Shown: positions 7,359 through 17,097 of the stretch, in pieces
Layout: every line of letters starts with the position of its first letter
Position numbering within the stretch: position 1 is the stretch's first letter
Source of the DNA: an uncultured Bacteroidales bacterium
GTDB lineage: Bacteria > Bacteroidota > Bacteroidia > Bacteroidales > F082
Direction of reading: 5' to 3'
DNA: 64,000 nucleotides
Assembly: GCA_947303395.1 (NCBI GenBank)
Contig: CAMYYD010000004.1
Span: 62,001-126,000 of the forward strand
Position numbers and translations under genes: made by a program
The notes under the pieces: model-generated
The model's database searches: none
The model's input: only the letters and a program-made list of their open reading frames with translations
What the model was told of the DNA's origin: nothing

Positions 7359-8150
7359 TTATTTTACAATGAACTTGTGATTTGAGTCGTCAACTGAATA
7401 ATAGTAAGTGCCAGCTTGGTAATCAGCAATATTCAATAACACTCTGTCGAATGTTGAATCAATTTCCTTCTTCTCAACTAACTTGTTGTTGGCATCGTAA
7501 ATCAACATCTCGGTCTTGTCGCCACTCTCCAAATAATATGGAAGAGCAACCACATTGTTGTTGTTTGTGTTGACATTCTGAACCTGAACTCCGTTTGATG
7601 AGAGAGAATAACCTGATCCCGGTAATGAATAAACCTCTGTTGAATAGTAATATCTGTTTCCTTCAGCATTGTAGAAACGTTTCTCCAATCTCAGCTTGTA
7701 GAGGTTGTCGATTGTGTAAAGTGAAGGAAGGATATAATATGCATATCCGAAATCTTCAAGCACTGAACCGTTTTCGTTGTAAAGCTTGCACATCGAAATC
7801 TTGTTCTTGTCCACATTATTATTATAATATGTCACGAGGAACTCGATCTCTTCGTCGTCGTTGAACAGATTCTGTGAATAGAAATTGATGTCAGAATAAT
7901 CATAGCCGTAAGGAGGCATGATGTTGATTGATTTGTAAATGGAATGATCCTCGTTATACAAATTCACTGTGACAGCATTTCTGTTGTTGTGAACAACATT
8001 GACATATTTCTGTATTGACGAATAATAATAGACATGGTCATTAAACGTATTTTCAAGCTCGATTCCTGCCTGGGCTTTGAGAACCAATGCGTTCAATAAC
8101 AAGGCAATACCTAAAACAAGGGTAAACACAAAGTTGTATTTTCTTCTCAT
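7359..8150 (-). CDS. Small secreted protein with a probable T9SS C-terminal sorting domain
   Basis: The function is unknown. It begins with a Sec signal peptide (basic MRRKYN, hydrophobic 8-26, cleavage near LKAQA). The middle is rich in Tyr and Asn (for example DHVYYYSSIQKYVNVVHNNRN) with beta-type alternation. The last 70 residues follow the type A T9SS sorting pattern: KTEMLIYDANNKLVEKKEI, then a glycine turn in AGTYYYSVDDS and the terminal KFIVK. This suggests secretion across the outer membrane and attachment to the cell surface. It has its own promoter (8200-8207) and terminator, so it is probably monocistronic. No close family is recognised. Confidence 0.72.
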   Translation of the reverse strand: MRRKYNFVFTLVLGIALLLNALVLKAQAGIELENTFNDHVYYYSSIQKYVNVVHNNRNAVTVNLYNEDHSIYKSINIMPPYGYDYSDINFYSQNLFNDDEEIEFLVTYYNNNVDKNKISMCKLYNENGSVLEDFGYAYYILPSLYTIDNLYKLRLEKRFYNAEGNRYYYSTEVYSLPGSGYSLSSNGVQVQNVNTNNNNVVALPYYLESGDKTEMLIYDANNKLVEKKEIDSTFDRVLLNIADYQAGTYYYSVDDSNHKFIVK

Positions 8151-8199
8151 ATATTTTATTTAATTTTTAAATTTTCAATACGTACACAAAATACCGCTG

Positions 8200-8207
8200 C
8201 AAAGATA
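8200..8207 (-). promoter_or_regulatory. Putative -7 promoter element of the 7359-8150 gene
   Basis: Minus-strand TATCTTTG matches TAnnTTTG, 50 bases upstream of the start codon. Confidence 0.6.
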
Positions 8208-8290
8208 GTGCAATTTTTTCATTAAAACTAAAAAAAATAAAATTTTTTTCAAAAAAAAACACATATTTAAAAAACACATAAAAAAAACAT

Positions 8291-8298
8291 TACCTTTG
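8291..8298 (+). promoter_or_regulatory. Putative -7 promoter element of lysS
   Basis: TACCTTTG matches TAnnTTTG, 42 bases before the lysS ATG, in an AT-rich divergent intergenic region. Confidence 0.65.
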
Positions 8299-8339
8299 CA
8301 CCCAAATATTAAGTTGGATAAATATAAACTATAGATAAA

Positions 8340-10055
8340 ATGTTAAGCGAACAAGAACAAGTAAGAAGAGAGTCTCTGCAAAAGCTCTATGAACTCGGTA
8401 TCAACCCATATCCGCAGGCGGCATTTGACGTGAACGTGACAACCGCTCAAATCAAAGAAGAGTTTGACGACAACAACCTCGCAAAGTTTGAGAATGTCAG
8501 CATAGGCGGACGAATCATGAGCCGTCGTATCATGGGCGCCGCTTCATTCTGCGAGCTGCAAGATGCCCACGGCCGTATTCAATTATATCTTAACCGCGAC
8601 GAGATCTGCCCTGGTGAGGACAAGACAATGTACAACGTCGTTTTCAAACGTCTGCTCGACATCGGCGACTTCATCGGAGTGAAAGGTTTCGTGTTCCGCA
8701 CCCAGATGGGCGAGATTTCAATCCACGTCAAGGAGATGACAGTGCTCAGCAAGTCATTGCGCCCACTGCCAATCGTGAAGGAGAAGGACGGTGTGAAATA
8801 CGACGAGTTCAACGATCCGGAGCTTCGTTACCGTATGCGTTACGTCGACCTCGTTGTCAACGATAAGGTTAAAGATATTTTTATCAAACGTACACGCATC
8901 ATCGACAGCATCCGTCGTTTCTTCAACGAGAGCGGCTATCTTGAAGTGGAAACTCCAGTTTTGCAGGCCATCCCTGGCGGTGCAACGGCTCGTCCGTTCA
9001 TCACACATCACAACGCTTTGGACATCCCGATGTATCTGCGTATCGCTGATGAGCTTTACCTGAAACGTCTTATCGTGGGCGGCTTCGACGGCGTGTATGA
9101 GTTCTCACGCAACTTCCGTAACGAAGGCATGGACCGCTCTCATAACCCGGAGTTTACCTGTCTTGAGATATATGTCGCCTATAAAGACTACCTCTGGATG
9201 ATGGACTTCACCGAAGAGATGATATGCCGCTGCGCTCATGACGTGCTCGGAACAGATGTCTTGCATGTCGGTGACAAGGAAATCAGCCTGAAACGCCCGT
9301 TCAAACGCATCTCGATGATTGATTCTATCAAAGAAAACACTGGAATCGACATCAATGGCATGGACGAAGCCCAGCTGCGCGAGGTGTGTAAGAAACTCGA
9401 GGTTGAAGTCGACGAGTCGATGGGTAAAGGCAAACTCATTGATGAGATCTTCGGCGCAAAATGCGAAGGCACTTACATCCAGCCTACATTCATCACCGAC
9501 TATCCTGTCGAGATGTCGCCTCTGTGCAAACGTCATCGTAACAACCCAGAGCTGACCGAACGTTTCGAGTTGATGATCAATGGTAAAGAGGTTGCAAACG
9601 CTTACACTGAGCTTAACGATCCTATCGACCAACGCGCACGTTTCGAGGAGCAGATGAAGCTGGCCGGCCGCGGTGACGACGAGGCTATGCTTATCGACCA
9701 AGACTTTCTCCGCGCTCTTGAATACGGTATGCCTCCAACATCTGGTATGGGCATCGGCATCGACCGTTTCGTGATGCTGCTCACAGGCCAGACTCAGATT
9801 CAGGAAGTGCTTCTCTTCCCGACAATGCGTCCAGAAGTGCACAAGAAAGTCGCTACAAAAGAAGACTTTATGGCAGTCGGCGTGCCTGAGGTATGGGCAG
9901 AAGTGCTTGTGAAACAAAACTATACAACCGTAGAGATGATGCAGTCGGAGAAACCTTCGGCACTGCGCGAGAAACTCAACGGAATCAGAAAGAAGACAAA
10001 AATGGACGTCCCGGCATTACAGCTCGAAGAGGTTGAGGCCTGGATTAATGGATAA
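8340..10055 (+). CDS. lysS: Lysyl-tRNA synthetase, class II
   Basis: It charges tRNA-Lys with lysine. The N-terminal OB-fold anticodon-binding domain (about 55-145, [20 protein letters not shown]) is followed by the class II core. Motif 2 is [18 protein letters not shown], the lysine-specific stretch is [19 protein letters not shown], and motif 3 is [16 protein letters not shown]-terminal extension of about 70 residues (residues 505-571, [19 protein letters not shown]...) is common in Bacteroidota LysS. The 571-residue length is normal. The ATG lies 42 bases downstream of the promoter. A 20-bp perfect palindrome follows 6 bases after the stop. Confidence 0.96.
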   Translation: MLSEQEQVRRESLQKLYELGINPYPQAAFDVNVTTAQIKEEFDDNNLAKFENVSIGGRIMSRRIMGAASFCELQDAHGRIQLYLNRDEICPGEDKTMYNVVFKRLLDIGDFIGVKGFVFRTQMGEISIHVKEMTVLSKSLRPLPIVKEKDGVKYDEFNDPELRYRMRYVDLVVNDKVKDIFIKRTRIIDSIRRFFNESGYLEVETPVLQAIPGGATARPFITHHNALDIPMYLRIADELYLKRLIVGGFDGVYEFSRNFRNEGMDRSHNPEFTCLEIYVAYKDYLWMMDFTEEMICRCAHDVLGTDVLHVGDKEISLKRPFKRISMIDSIKENTGIDINGMDEAQLREVCKKLEVEVDESMGKGKLIDEIFGAKCEGTYIQPTFITDYPVEMSPLCKRHRNNPELTERFELMINGKEVANAYTELNDPIDQRARFEEQMKLAGRGDDEAMLIDQDFLRALEYGMPPTSGMGIGIDRFVMLLTGQTQIQEVLLFPTMRPEVHKKVATKEDFMAVGVPEVWAEVLVKQNYTTVEMMQSEKPSALREKLNGIRKKTKMDVPALQLEEVEAWING

Positions 10056-10061
10056 TTGTAA

Positions 10062-10081
10062 AGACGCACGGCCGTGCGTCT
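10062..10081. repeat. 20-bp perfect palindrome, intergenic copy
   Basis: AGACGCACGGCCGTGCGTCT lies between lysS and the C25 protease gene. An identical copy is at 60001-60020 inside a glycosyltransferase gene. It is not followed by a T-run, so a simple terminator is unlikely. Confidence 0.9.
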
Positions 10082-10095
10082 CAACGTAAAATCTT

Positions 10096-13000
10096 ATGAA
10101 AATGAAAAAATTATTATTAACAACGTTGTTTTCTCTCGTCTTGGGCGCACTCTCTTTCGCTCAAACAGTGCAGAAAACATACTATTTCGGAACCCCTGTG
10201 ATAGGCGAGATGAACGGCTATGATGTCATCCGTTTCGCTGACACTTATAACAACGGAATCGCTGGCGAGGCTATGTTACCTTGGCAGTCGGTGTCGTTGT
10301 TGTTGCCACAAAATACTGAGGCTCAAAGCATTACGGTGGAATATTCTGACTTTGTCGAGCTTGATGGTACCTATAACCTCATGCCGCAGCAGTCTGCTCG
10401 CCCGCTGTCATCAACAGAACCGCTGGTTTTTGAGAGAAACGAGGAATTTTACCATTCAGAAAATGTTTATCCTGAAACGACGTATTCCAAAGTAAACACT
10501 CAGTATCTAAATGGTTGCTCATTCGCTTTTGCACAGTTCACACCAGTGAGATATGTCCCTGCAATAGGAAAGGTTTCTTACGCCAAGTCAGTGACTGTCA
10601 CAATTGACGTAACTGTTTCAAAATCAGACAGAAGCAGTAAGCTTTGGATGACTCCTGAGGTACAGGCTCGTGTTGAGCGTCTGGCTCAGAATCCTGAGGC
10701 GGTGCAGCAATACAAAGATCGTGCCCGCACTATTGGCGGCTACGAGCTTCTCGTCATCACTCCTGAGCAGTGGGTGTCGCATTTCGATGAATACGTTGAG
10801 TTTTACGAGGCTCGCGGTCTCCGCACTCACGTGACGGCATTGGAAGACATCATCGCCAACTACGATGGTCGCGACAATGCTGAAAAAATGCGTACTTATA
10901 TCGCGCAAGAGTATGAAAATGAAGGTATTATGATGGTGTTGCTTGGCGGTGACTCCAACGTGGTTCCGTGGCGTGCTCTTTACTGCTATGTCAGCGACGA
11001 ATATGTCGACAACCTTCCGGCAGATATGTATTTCGTTTGTCTCGATGGCACTTGGGATGACGACAATGACGGTCTCTGGGGTGAGATTGGTGAAGACGAC
11101 CTCCTTCCTGAACTTGGTGTCGCTCGTATGCCTTTCAACAACGAGACACAGTTTAACAACATGATGCACAAGACGTTAGAGTATCAGGCTAACCCTGTGT
11201 TAGGCGAGTTCAATACAGTAATTCTCGGAGCTGAGCATATGGGCGATGGATACTACGGCAGCACCGATCTTAACCGTCTCATCGGCGGCTCAAGCGATTA
11301 CGACTATACCACAGTAGGTATTCCTGCAGATTATAGTTTCATAAAGGTTTATGAGACAAGTTCAAAACCATGGTCTGGCAAGTGGTTTAGAGATGAGATC
11401 AATGCGGCTGGAGGACAGTATGTGCATCATGAGGGTCATGCCAACACCGACTATGTGGCCGGATGGTATGTGAATACTACAGATGACAACACTTTCGCAC
11501 AGCTTGACGGTGTACATCATAATTATAACTTCTTCCATTCGCATGGCTGCATCTGCGGTGACTTTACACATACCTGCATGCTCGAACGTTTGGTCAACAT
11601 TTCAACGGGATTCGTAGCATCGACAGGCAATTCGCGTTATGGCTGGTATGTGCCATGGGGCGACGGTATGGCAGCTCACCTGCATCGTGAGTTTGTCGAC
11701 GCATATTACAACGATCGCCTGCCTTACATCGGCACAGCTTTCGTTGAGATGAAGATAATGACAGCTCCGTACGTCTCAACACCTTGGGGCGAAGACGGCG
11801 CAATGCGTTGGAATCTTTACGATATCAATATCTTAGGCGATGTGGCAGTTTGCCCATGGCTCGACGAGCCTTTCCGTCCGGAAGTGAGCTACGCTTCAGC
11901 TCTGACACTCGGAACGACAACAACACCTATAACTATTACCAAACGCGGAGAGCCACAAAGTAACTTCCGCTGCAGCATTTTCCATAATGGCGAACTGCTC
12001 GCTTTCGGCATGACAGATGCCAACGGACACGCAGATATCGACTTTGCAGATGCTCTTGATGTGGCTGATACTCTGCAACTTATCATCACCGGACCAAATG
12101 CATGGCCACAGACGATAAATATCTTGGGAATCAATAACAACACAGCCTTTGTTTATCCTCAAGATGTTGATATTCATGGCGATTTTCTGTATGGAAGCAA
12201 CATTTCGATGGATGTCGATTTCAAAAATGCCGGAGCTGTGACTGCAAATAACGTGACAGCTACACTGTCAACAGCATCAGATTTCGTCACTATGTCGAAA
12301 TCATCAGTGAACGTCGGAACAGTCAACGCAGGTGCATCAGTAACAATTGCTGACGCTTTCGATTTTGAAGTCGCAAGCAACATTCCTGATGAGACATACG
12401 TCGATTTCGTGATGACTTGCACTGATGGAACCAACGTCTGGAATCGTGATGTTTTCTTCCAGGCAGTAGCTCCAGTGATGAAAATCAATGAGTTGGCTTA
12501 TGAAGAAGTCTCTGGCGACATGAACGGCTTCCTCGATCCGGGTGAGACGTTTAGTATCACGGTAAGCGGTAAGAATATCGGTCATTGTGTTGCCGAGAAT
12601 CCTTATATCCACGGAAGTTTGAATTCAGAATATCTTTCTTTCGTCAGCAACGACACACATTTCGCCAATTTGGCAGTCGGTGATGAATTTACTGAGAGCG
12701 TTGAAATCAGAATTGCTGACGATGCTCCTAATGGCACTACCGTAACTATCAATATGAGTGCGATCACAGGTCAGTATTCAGCTGAAAAGAGTATTATTTT
12801 GACTGTTGGAACGGTGCAAGAGGACTTTGAATCAGGCGATTTCTCACATTTCAACTGGACACTTGAAGGCGATGATAATTGGTTTATCACTGATTCTGAG
12901 GCACATAGCGGTGTTTACAGCGCTCAATCTCCACAGCTTTCAAAACATCAGTCGGCCTCGATGATTATCGAGATGGAAAACACAACCGATGGAGAGCTCT

Positions 13001-13482
13001 CATTCTATTATAAGATGCATATCCAGCATAATAGGGCTGCGCTCATTATCTATCTTGATAACGTAGTCAAAGCTATGCTTTATGGAGATCTTGATTGGAC
13101 GCAGTATACTATGGAATTGCCTGCCGGACAACATACTGTTAAATGGTGCTATTATACAGCGCAAAGCGGCAGTACAGAAGAATATGTCTGCTGGGTCGAT
13201 GACATCACTTTCCCTGGAAATACAATAATTCTCGGCGTTGAATCAGTGGATAGCAATGCTGAAATTGCTGTTTATCCTAATCCTGCAAATGATGTCATAA
13301 ATGTGAAAGGCAATGATATTCAATATGTTGAGATTTACAATGCAATCGGAATAAAGGTTGTTTCAAAGAATGTAAATGATTCAGAATCAATCAATATTGC
13401 TGATTTTGCAAGCGGAATTTATTTCGTGAGAATCATTGATAAGTCAGGCAACATAATAACAGAAAAAATCATCAAGAGATAA
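10096..13482 (+). CDS. Gingipain-like C25 family cysteine protease with T9SS sorting domain
   Basis: This is a large secreted protease (1128 residues). It has a signal peptide (MKMKKLLLTTLFSLVLGALS, cleaved after SFAQ), a propeptide-like region to about 215, and a C25 catalytic domain at about 230-600. The catalytic histidine is probably H448 in HHEGHAN and the nucleophile C485 in HGCICGDF, matching the ACVNGDF context of gingipains. After it come Ig/CARDB-like modules (about 600-910), a jelly-roll segment (about 915-1045, beginning EDFESGDFSHFNW), and a type A T9SS sorting domain (VYPNPANDVINVKGN to ITEKIIKR). It is expected on the surface or in the medium. Arg or Lys specificity cannot be assigned. 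The stop overlaps the next gene by one base. Confidence 0.9.
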   Translation: MKMKKLLLTTLFSLVLGALSFAQTVQKTYYFGTPVIGEMNGYDVIRFADTYNNGIAGEAMLPWQSVSLLLPQNTEAQSITVEYSDFVELDGTYNLMPQQSARPLSSTEPLVFERNEEFYHSENVYPETTYSKVNTQYLNGCSFAFAQFTPVRYVPAIGKVSYAKSVTVTIDVTVSKSDRSSKLWMTPEVQARVERLAQNPEAVQQYKDRARTIGGYELLVITPEQWVSHFDEYVEFYEARGLRTHVTALEDIIANYDGRDNAEKMRTYIAQEYENEGIMMVLLGGDSNVVPWRALYCYVSDEYVDNLPADMYFVCLDGTWDDDNDGLWGEIGEDDLLPELGVARMPFNNETQFNNMMHKTLEYQANPVLGEFNTVILGAEHMGDGYYGSTDLNRLIGGSSDYDYTTVGIPADYSFIKVYETSSKPWSGKWFRDEINAAGGQYVHHEGHANTDYVAGWYVNTTDDNTFAQLDGVHHNYNFFHSHGCICGDFTHTCMLERLVNISTGFVASTGNSRYGWYVPWGDGMAAHLHREFVDAYYNDRLPYIGTAFVEMKIMTAPYVSTPWGEDGAMRWNLYDINILGDVAVCPWLDEPFRPEVSYASALTLGTTTTPITITKRGEPQSNFRCSIFHNGELLAFGMTDANGHADIDFADALDVADTLQLIITGPNAWPQTINILGINNNTAFVYPQDVDIHGDFLYGSNISMDVDFKNAGAVTANNVTATLSTASDFVTMSKSSVNVGTVNAGASVTIADAFDFEVASNIPDETYVDFVMTCTDGTNVWNRDVFFQAVAPVMKINELAYEEVSGDMNGFLDPGETFSITVSGKNIGHCVAENPYIHGSLNSEYLSFVSNDTHFANLAVGDEFTESVEIRIADDAPNGTTVTINMSAITGQYSAEKSIILTVGTVQEDFESGDFSHFNWTLEGDDNWFITDSEAHSGVYSAQSPQLSKHQSASMIIEMENTTDGELSFYYKMHIQHNRAALIIYLDNVVKAMLYGDLDWTQYTMELPAGQHTVKWCYYTAQSGSTEEYVCWVDDITFPGNTIILGVESVDSNAEIAVYPNPANDVINVKGNDIQYVEIYNAIGIKVVSKNVNDSESINIADFASGIYFVRIIDKSGNIITEKIIKR

Positions 13483-14618
13483 TGCTTTTTGCTGACATCA
13501 TCGGACATGAGGACTTGAAAAAACGCTTGATTCAGAGCGTTAAGGAGAGCCGTGTATCGCATGCTCAGCTGTTTATAGGTCCGGAAGGAAGTGGTAAAAT
13601 GCCTCTCGCATTGGCATACGCCCAATATATCAACTGCACAAATCGTTCAGAATCAGATAGTTGTGGCGTATGTCCTTCCTGCAGGAAATTTATGTCGCTC
13701 ACTCATCCCGACCTTCATTTTGTCTTCCCGACGGCAACCAATAAAGAGGTGAAGCAAAATCCCGAATCTGACCTGTTTATCACCGATTGGCGCGAGTATC
13801 TTATTGATTGTCAAGGATATGTTGACTTGTCGGATTGGTTTAACAAGCTCGATATCGAGAACAAACAAGGTATAATCAACGTGCGCGACGCTGCCACGAT
13901 AATGCGAAAACTCAGCTTCAAAGCTTATGAAAGCGAGTATAAAATTGCAATTATCTGGATGGCGGAAAAACTTAACGTGCAGAGTGCCAATAAGTTACTG
14001 AAGCTTATAGAGGAGCCGCCAGAGAAAACGTTGTTTATTCTTATCGCCGAAAACCAGGAAGAACTGCTTTCGACCATCCGTTCACGTTGCGTGATGGTGA
14101 AAGTGCCGAAACTGGGGCTTCAGGAGACGCAAAGCGCTCTGGTTCAACGCTTTGGATGCTCCGAACAAGAAGCGTATGATGCCGCTGCGTTGTCGAACGG
14201 CAATTGGATTATGGCGCAACATTATGCGCAAGACCATGAAGACGAGCAACTTTATGCCAACATTTTCCAAAAATGGATGCGTTACTGCTTCAAAGGCGCT
14301 GTCTCGGAATTTATCGATATGGTTGCAAACGACATCAAACCTTTAGGTCGTGAAAAACAAAAAGAGTTTCTGGAATATGGCTTGAATATTTTCCATAACT
14401 CATTGTTATTCAATAATAATATGCCTGACGATGTGATGCTTCCAGCAGATGAGAAGAACTTTACAAAGAATTTCGCACCTTTTATTAATATAAGGAATGT
14501 GTCGCAGATTTGCGAACTTTTCGAGGAGAGCATCAACCAGATAGAACGCAACGCCAACGCCTCGATTGTCTTCTTGGACAATAGTTTCAAGATGTCTAAA
14601 CTACTGAGAATCAAGTGA
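13482..14618 (+). CDS. holB: DNA polymerase III clamp-loader delta' subunit (HolB/DnaX-like ATPase)
   Basis: This AAA+ clamp-loader subunit helps load the sliding clamp. The N-terminal ATPase module has a Walker A-like loop (GPEGSGKM) in which the usual Thr/Ser after Lys is Met, so ATP hydrolysis is doubtful, as in classical delta' subunits. A zinc-binding cluster (CTNRSESDSCGVCPSCRKF) follows, then the sensor region LLKLIEEPPEKTLFILIAEN and the SRC motif (TIRSRCVMVKV). The C-terminal half (about 230-378) is helical, as in collar domains. The ATG overlaps the preceding protease stop (TAATG), and its own stop overlaps lnt. Confidence 0.87.
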   Translation: MLFADIIGHEDLKKRLIQSVKESRVSHAQLFIGPEGSGKMPLALAYAQYINCTNRSESDSCGVCPSCRKFMSLTHPDLHFVFPTATNKEVKQNPESDLFITDWREYLIDCQGYVDLSDWFNKLDIENKQGIINVRDAATIMRKLSFKAYESEYKIAIIWMAEKLNVQSANKLLKLIEEPPEKTLFILIAENQEELLSTIRSRCVMVKVPKLGLQETQSALVQRFGCSEQEAYDAAALSNGNWIMAQHYAQDHEDEQLYANIFQKWMRYCFKGAVSEFIDMVANDIKPLGREKQKEFLEYGLNIFHNSLLFNNNMPDDVMLPADEKNFTKNFAPFINIRNVSQICELFEESINQIERNANASIVFLDNSFKMSKLLRIK

Positions 14619-16168
14619 TGAAGACAATGACGAAAGTGGGTCTGGCGGTGCTGAGCGGTCTGTTGATTGCCGCCGCATGGCCGGTGCGAGGATTGGCTCC
14701 GCTCGCATTCGTGGCTTTCGTCCCACTTTTGTATCTGCAGGAAAAAGATTACTCTTTTTGGATCTCATCCATCACATTTTTGATTTGGAACGCCTTAACA
14801 ACATGGTGGGTGTGGAAAACCACGGCATTCGGTACAATCGGGATGATAGTCCTGAATAGCCTTTTCATGACATGCGTCTTCTGGGCTTATCATTTTGTAA
14901 AAACACGACTATATGATAACAAAAAAGGATATTACTTGCTGATAATCTTTGTGTTAGCCTTCGAATACTTGCATCTTCACTGGCAAATCAACTGGCCTTG
15001 GTTGAATCTTGGAAATGTCTTCTCGCACTATCACACTTGGGTGCAATGGTACTCTGTCACTGGCATCGCTGGCGGCACAATTTGGGTGTTGCTGGCAAAT
15101 ATTTTGATTTATAAATTATTAACAAATTATAACAAAACATTAGTTGTATTAGTAATTACTATATTATTTGTTCCAATAATTATTAGTAAATTACTTTATG
15201 TTTCGTATGAAGAGAAAGGTGGAGAAATCGAAATCGTCGTCGTCCAACCTAATCTCGATCCTTACACCGAAGAATTTACATTGAATCCTCGGCAAATCAT
15301 GGAGCGTAATCTTTTCGTGGCAGCTCCATTGGTGACAGAAAACACTCGTTTTGTGGTGAGTCCTGAGTCGGCTATACAAGAGAATATCTGGCTCGATAAA
15401 ATTGATAAGTATTATTCAATCAAAGAGTTACGACGTTTTATTGACAAATATCCGCAAACTTGTTATGTCATTGGAATCAGTGCCTACGGACTGGCTCCTG
15501 ATGGCTCGGAAAACGATTTTGCGGCACGTAAATTTTACGATGTCGACAAGTATTTTTATGCCTACAACACTGCCACTTTGATTACCCAGGATACAATTCT
15601 GCTTTATCATAAGTCGCGACTGACGCCTGGTGCGGAAGCGATGCCATCGTGGTGGTTTATGCGAATGCTCAAAGACAGCTCTCTTGACCTTGGAGGCACC
15701 GTCGGGACATTGAAAAAAGACTCTGAAGCAAGAACGTTATCGTTTGATAATCATAAAGTTGGCGCTTTGATTTGCTACGAATCGGTGTTCGGCGAATATG
15801 TCACAGAATTTGTGAAAAAAGGTGCCGACATGCTTTTTGTTATCACCAACGACGGCTGGTGGGGAAACTCGCCAGGACATAAACAGCATTTGGAGTTCTC
15901 AAAACTGCGTGCAATCGAGACACGTCGAAGCATTGCAAGGTCAGCAAACACTGGCATTTCAGGTTTCATCAACCAGCGAGGCGACATTGTCGAACAAAGC
16001 AAATATTGGGAACAGACAGCTTTGCGCAACACCATAAAAACCAACAACAAACTGACTTTTTACGTCCGTTATGGCGATTATTTCTATAAGGTCTCGGTCT
16101 TTTTGACAGCTTTGGTTGTCGCAATGACTATTGTCAAACTAATTTTGGGAAAACCATGGAAACACTGA
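14618..16168 (+). CDS. lnt: Apolipoprotein N-acyltransferase
   Basis: Lnt adds the third acyl chain to lipoproteins in the inner membrane. The N-terminal part has at least six hydrophobic segments (from about residue 8 to 200), and the last membrane segment is at the C-terminus. Between them lies a periplasmic nitrilase-like domain with the catalytic triad in SPESAI (Glu), YHKSRLTPGAE (Lys) and ICYESVFGEY (Cys, about residue 386). The ATG at 14618 overlaps the holB stop as TGATG; a GTG one codon earlier is possible. The many lipoproteins in this window are its likely substrates. The 3' end overlaps dus by 13 bases. Confidence 0.95.
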   Translation: MKTMTKVGLAVLSGLLIAAAWPVRGLAPLAFVAFVPLLYLQEKDYSFWISSITFLIWNALTTWWVWKTTAFGTIGMIVLNSLFMTCVFWAYHFVKTRLYDNKKGYYLLIIFVLAFEYLHLHWQINWPWLNLGNVFSHYHTWVQWYSVTGIAGGTIWVLLANILIYKLLTNYNKTLVVLVITILFVPIIISKLLYVSYEEKGGEIEIVVVQPNLDPYTEEFTLNPRQIMERNLFVAAPLVTENTRFVVSPESAIQENIWLDKIDKYYSIKELRRFIDKYPQTCYVIGISAYGLAPDGSENDFAARKFYDVDKYFYAYNTATLITQDTILLYHKSRLTPGAEAMPSWWFMRMLKDSSLDLGGTVGTLKKDSEARTLSFDNHKVGALICYESVFGEYVTEFVKKGADMLFVITNDGWWGNSPGHKQHLEFSKLRAIETRRSIARSANTGISGFINQRGDIVEQSKYWEQTALRNTIKTNNKLTFYVRYGDYFYKVSVFLTALVVAMTIVKLILGKPWKH

Positions 16169-17097
16169 GTCTTGCGCCATTTCAAGGTATTACCGATGTC
16201 GTTTACCGCAACATTTTCAGAAAGCATTTTCACGGTATCGACAAGTTTTACACGCCGTTTTTCACTGGAATTCAGAAAGACAACTCAAAAAGTCTGCGCG
16301 GAGAGGAAATCAGTCCCGAGTTCAATGATGTTAACACCGTTGTTCCACAGATTTTAAGCAATACCGCAGATGAAATTATAAGATTTGCAAATCAGTGTAA
16401 ATCAATGGGATATCCTGAATTTAACCTGAATATGGGATGTCCGTTTCCTCGTGTCGCCAACAAAACCCGTGGCTGCGGTCTCATGGCGGACCCGACTCGG
16501 ACAATAAAAATGTTAAACGATGTCTTTGATGGCATCGATGGCATCAAATTCAGCATAAAATGCCGCCTTGGATATTACAACGACGAAGAGATTTATGCCT
16601 TTATCGAAACATTTAACTCGTTGCCTTTCAGTGAGATAATCGTCCATCCTCGCATAGGAAAACAGATGTACAACGGCGAAGCATCGCTCGAAAAATTTTT
16701 GGAGTTGGTGCCGTTAATAAACAAACCGCTGGTGTACAATGGCGATATTTTCGATGTTGAAAAATATAATATCGTCACAAAATCAATAAAAAATGTGGCG
16801 TTAGGTCGCGGTCTCCTCACCAACCCATTCCTTGCTGAAAAAATTAAAAACATTGATAACCAACAAGATAAAAAATTGCGCTTGCATAATTTTGTTGTCG
16901 ATTTGTATATTGAGCGCCTCCATCATGCCGGTGGTAGCCCGAAAATTATCGGAAGCTTGAAGGAACTGTGGAAATATATGATGAATATCTTCGACGACCC
17001 TCAGAATGTGTGGCGTAAAGTAAAGAAAGTCAATCATTTGGATGAATATGAAGATGCTGTTGAGAAGATTTTTAATGAAAATAATTTAATAATATGA
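16156..17097 (+). CDS. dus: tRNA-dihydrouridine synthase family protein
   Basis: This FMN-dependent enzyme reduces uridine to dihydrouridine in tRNA D-loops. The N-terminal LAPFQGITDVVYRNIFRKHF matches the FMN-barrel start. The catalytic cysteine is in NMGCPFPRV, followed by the KTRGCG segment; later come EIIVHPRIGKQMYNG and the phosphate-binding VALGRGLLTNPFL. The 313-residue length is normal. It is nearer the DusA/DusC-like group than DusB, but the target position cannot be assigned. The start lies inside the 3' end of lnt and the stop overlaps the next gene as ATGA, so it belongs to one tight operon. Confidence 0.88.
   Translation: METLSLAPFQGITDVVYRNIFRKHFHGIDKFYTPFFTGIQKDNSKSLRGEEISPEFNDVNTVVPQILSNTADEIIRFANQCKSMGYPEFNLNMGCPFPRVANKTRGCGLMADPTRTIKMLNDVFDGIDGIKFSIKCRLGYYNDEEIYAFIETFNSLPFSEIIVHPRIGKQMYNGEASLEKFLELVPLINKPLVYNGDIFDVEKYNIVTKSIKNVALGRGLLTNPFLAEKIKNIDNQQDKKLRLHNFVVDLYIERLHHAGGSPKIIGSLKELWKYMMNIFDDPQNVWRKVKKVNHLDEYEDAVEKIFNENNLII

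Noticed and set aside
9105-9917. Long open frame of 270 codons on the minus strand, antisense to lysS
   Set aside because: It lies wholly inside a well-conserved synthetase gene, has no recognisable motif and reads as a mirror of its codon pattern.
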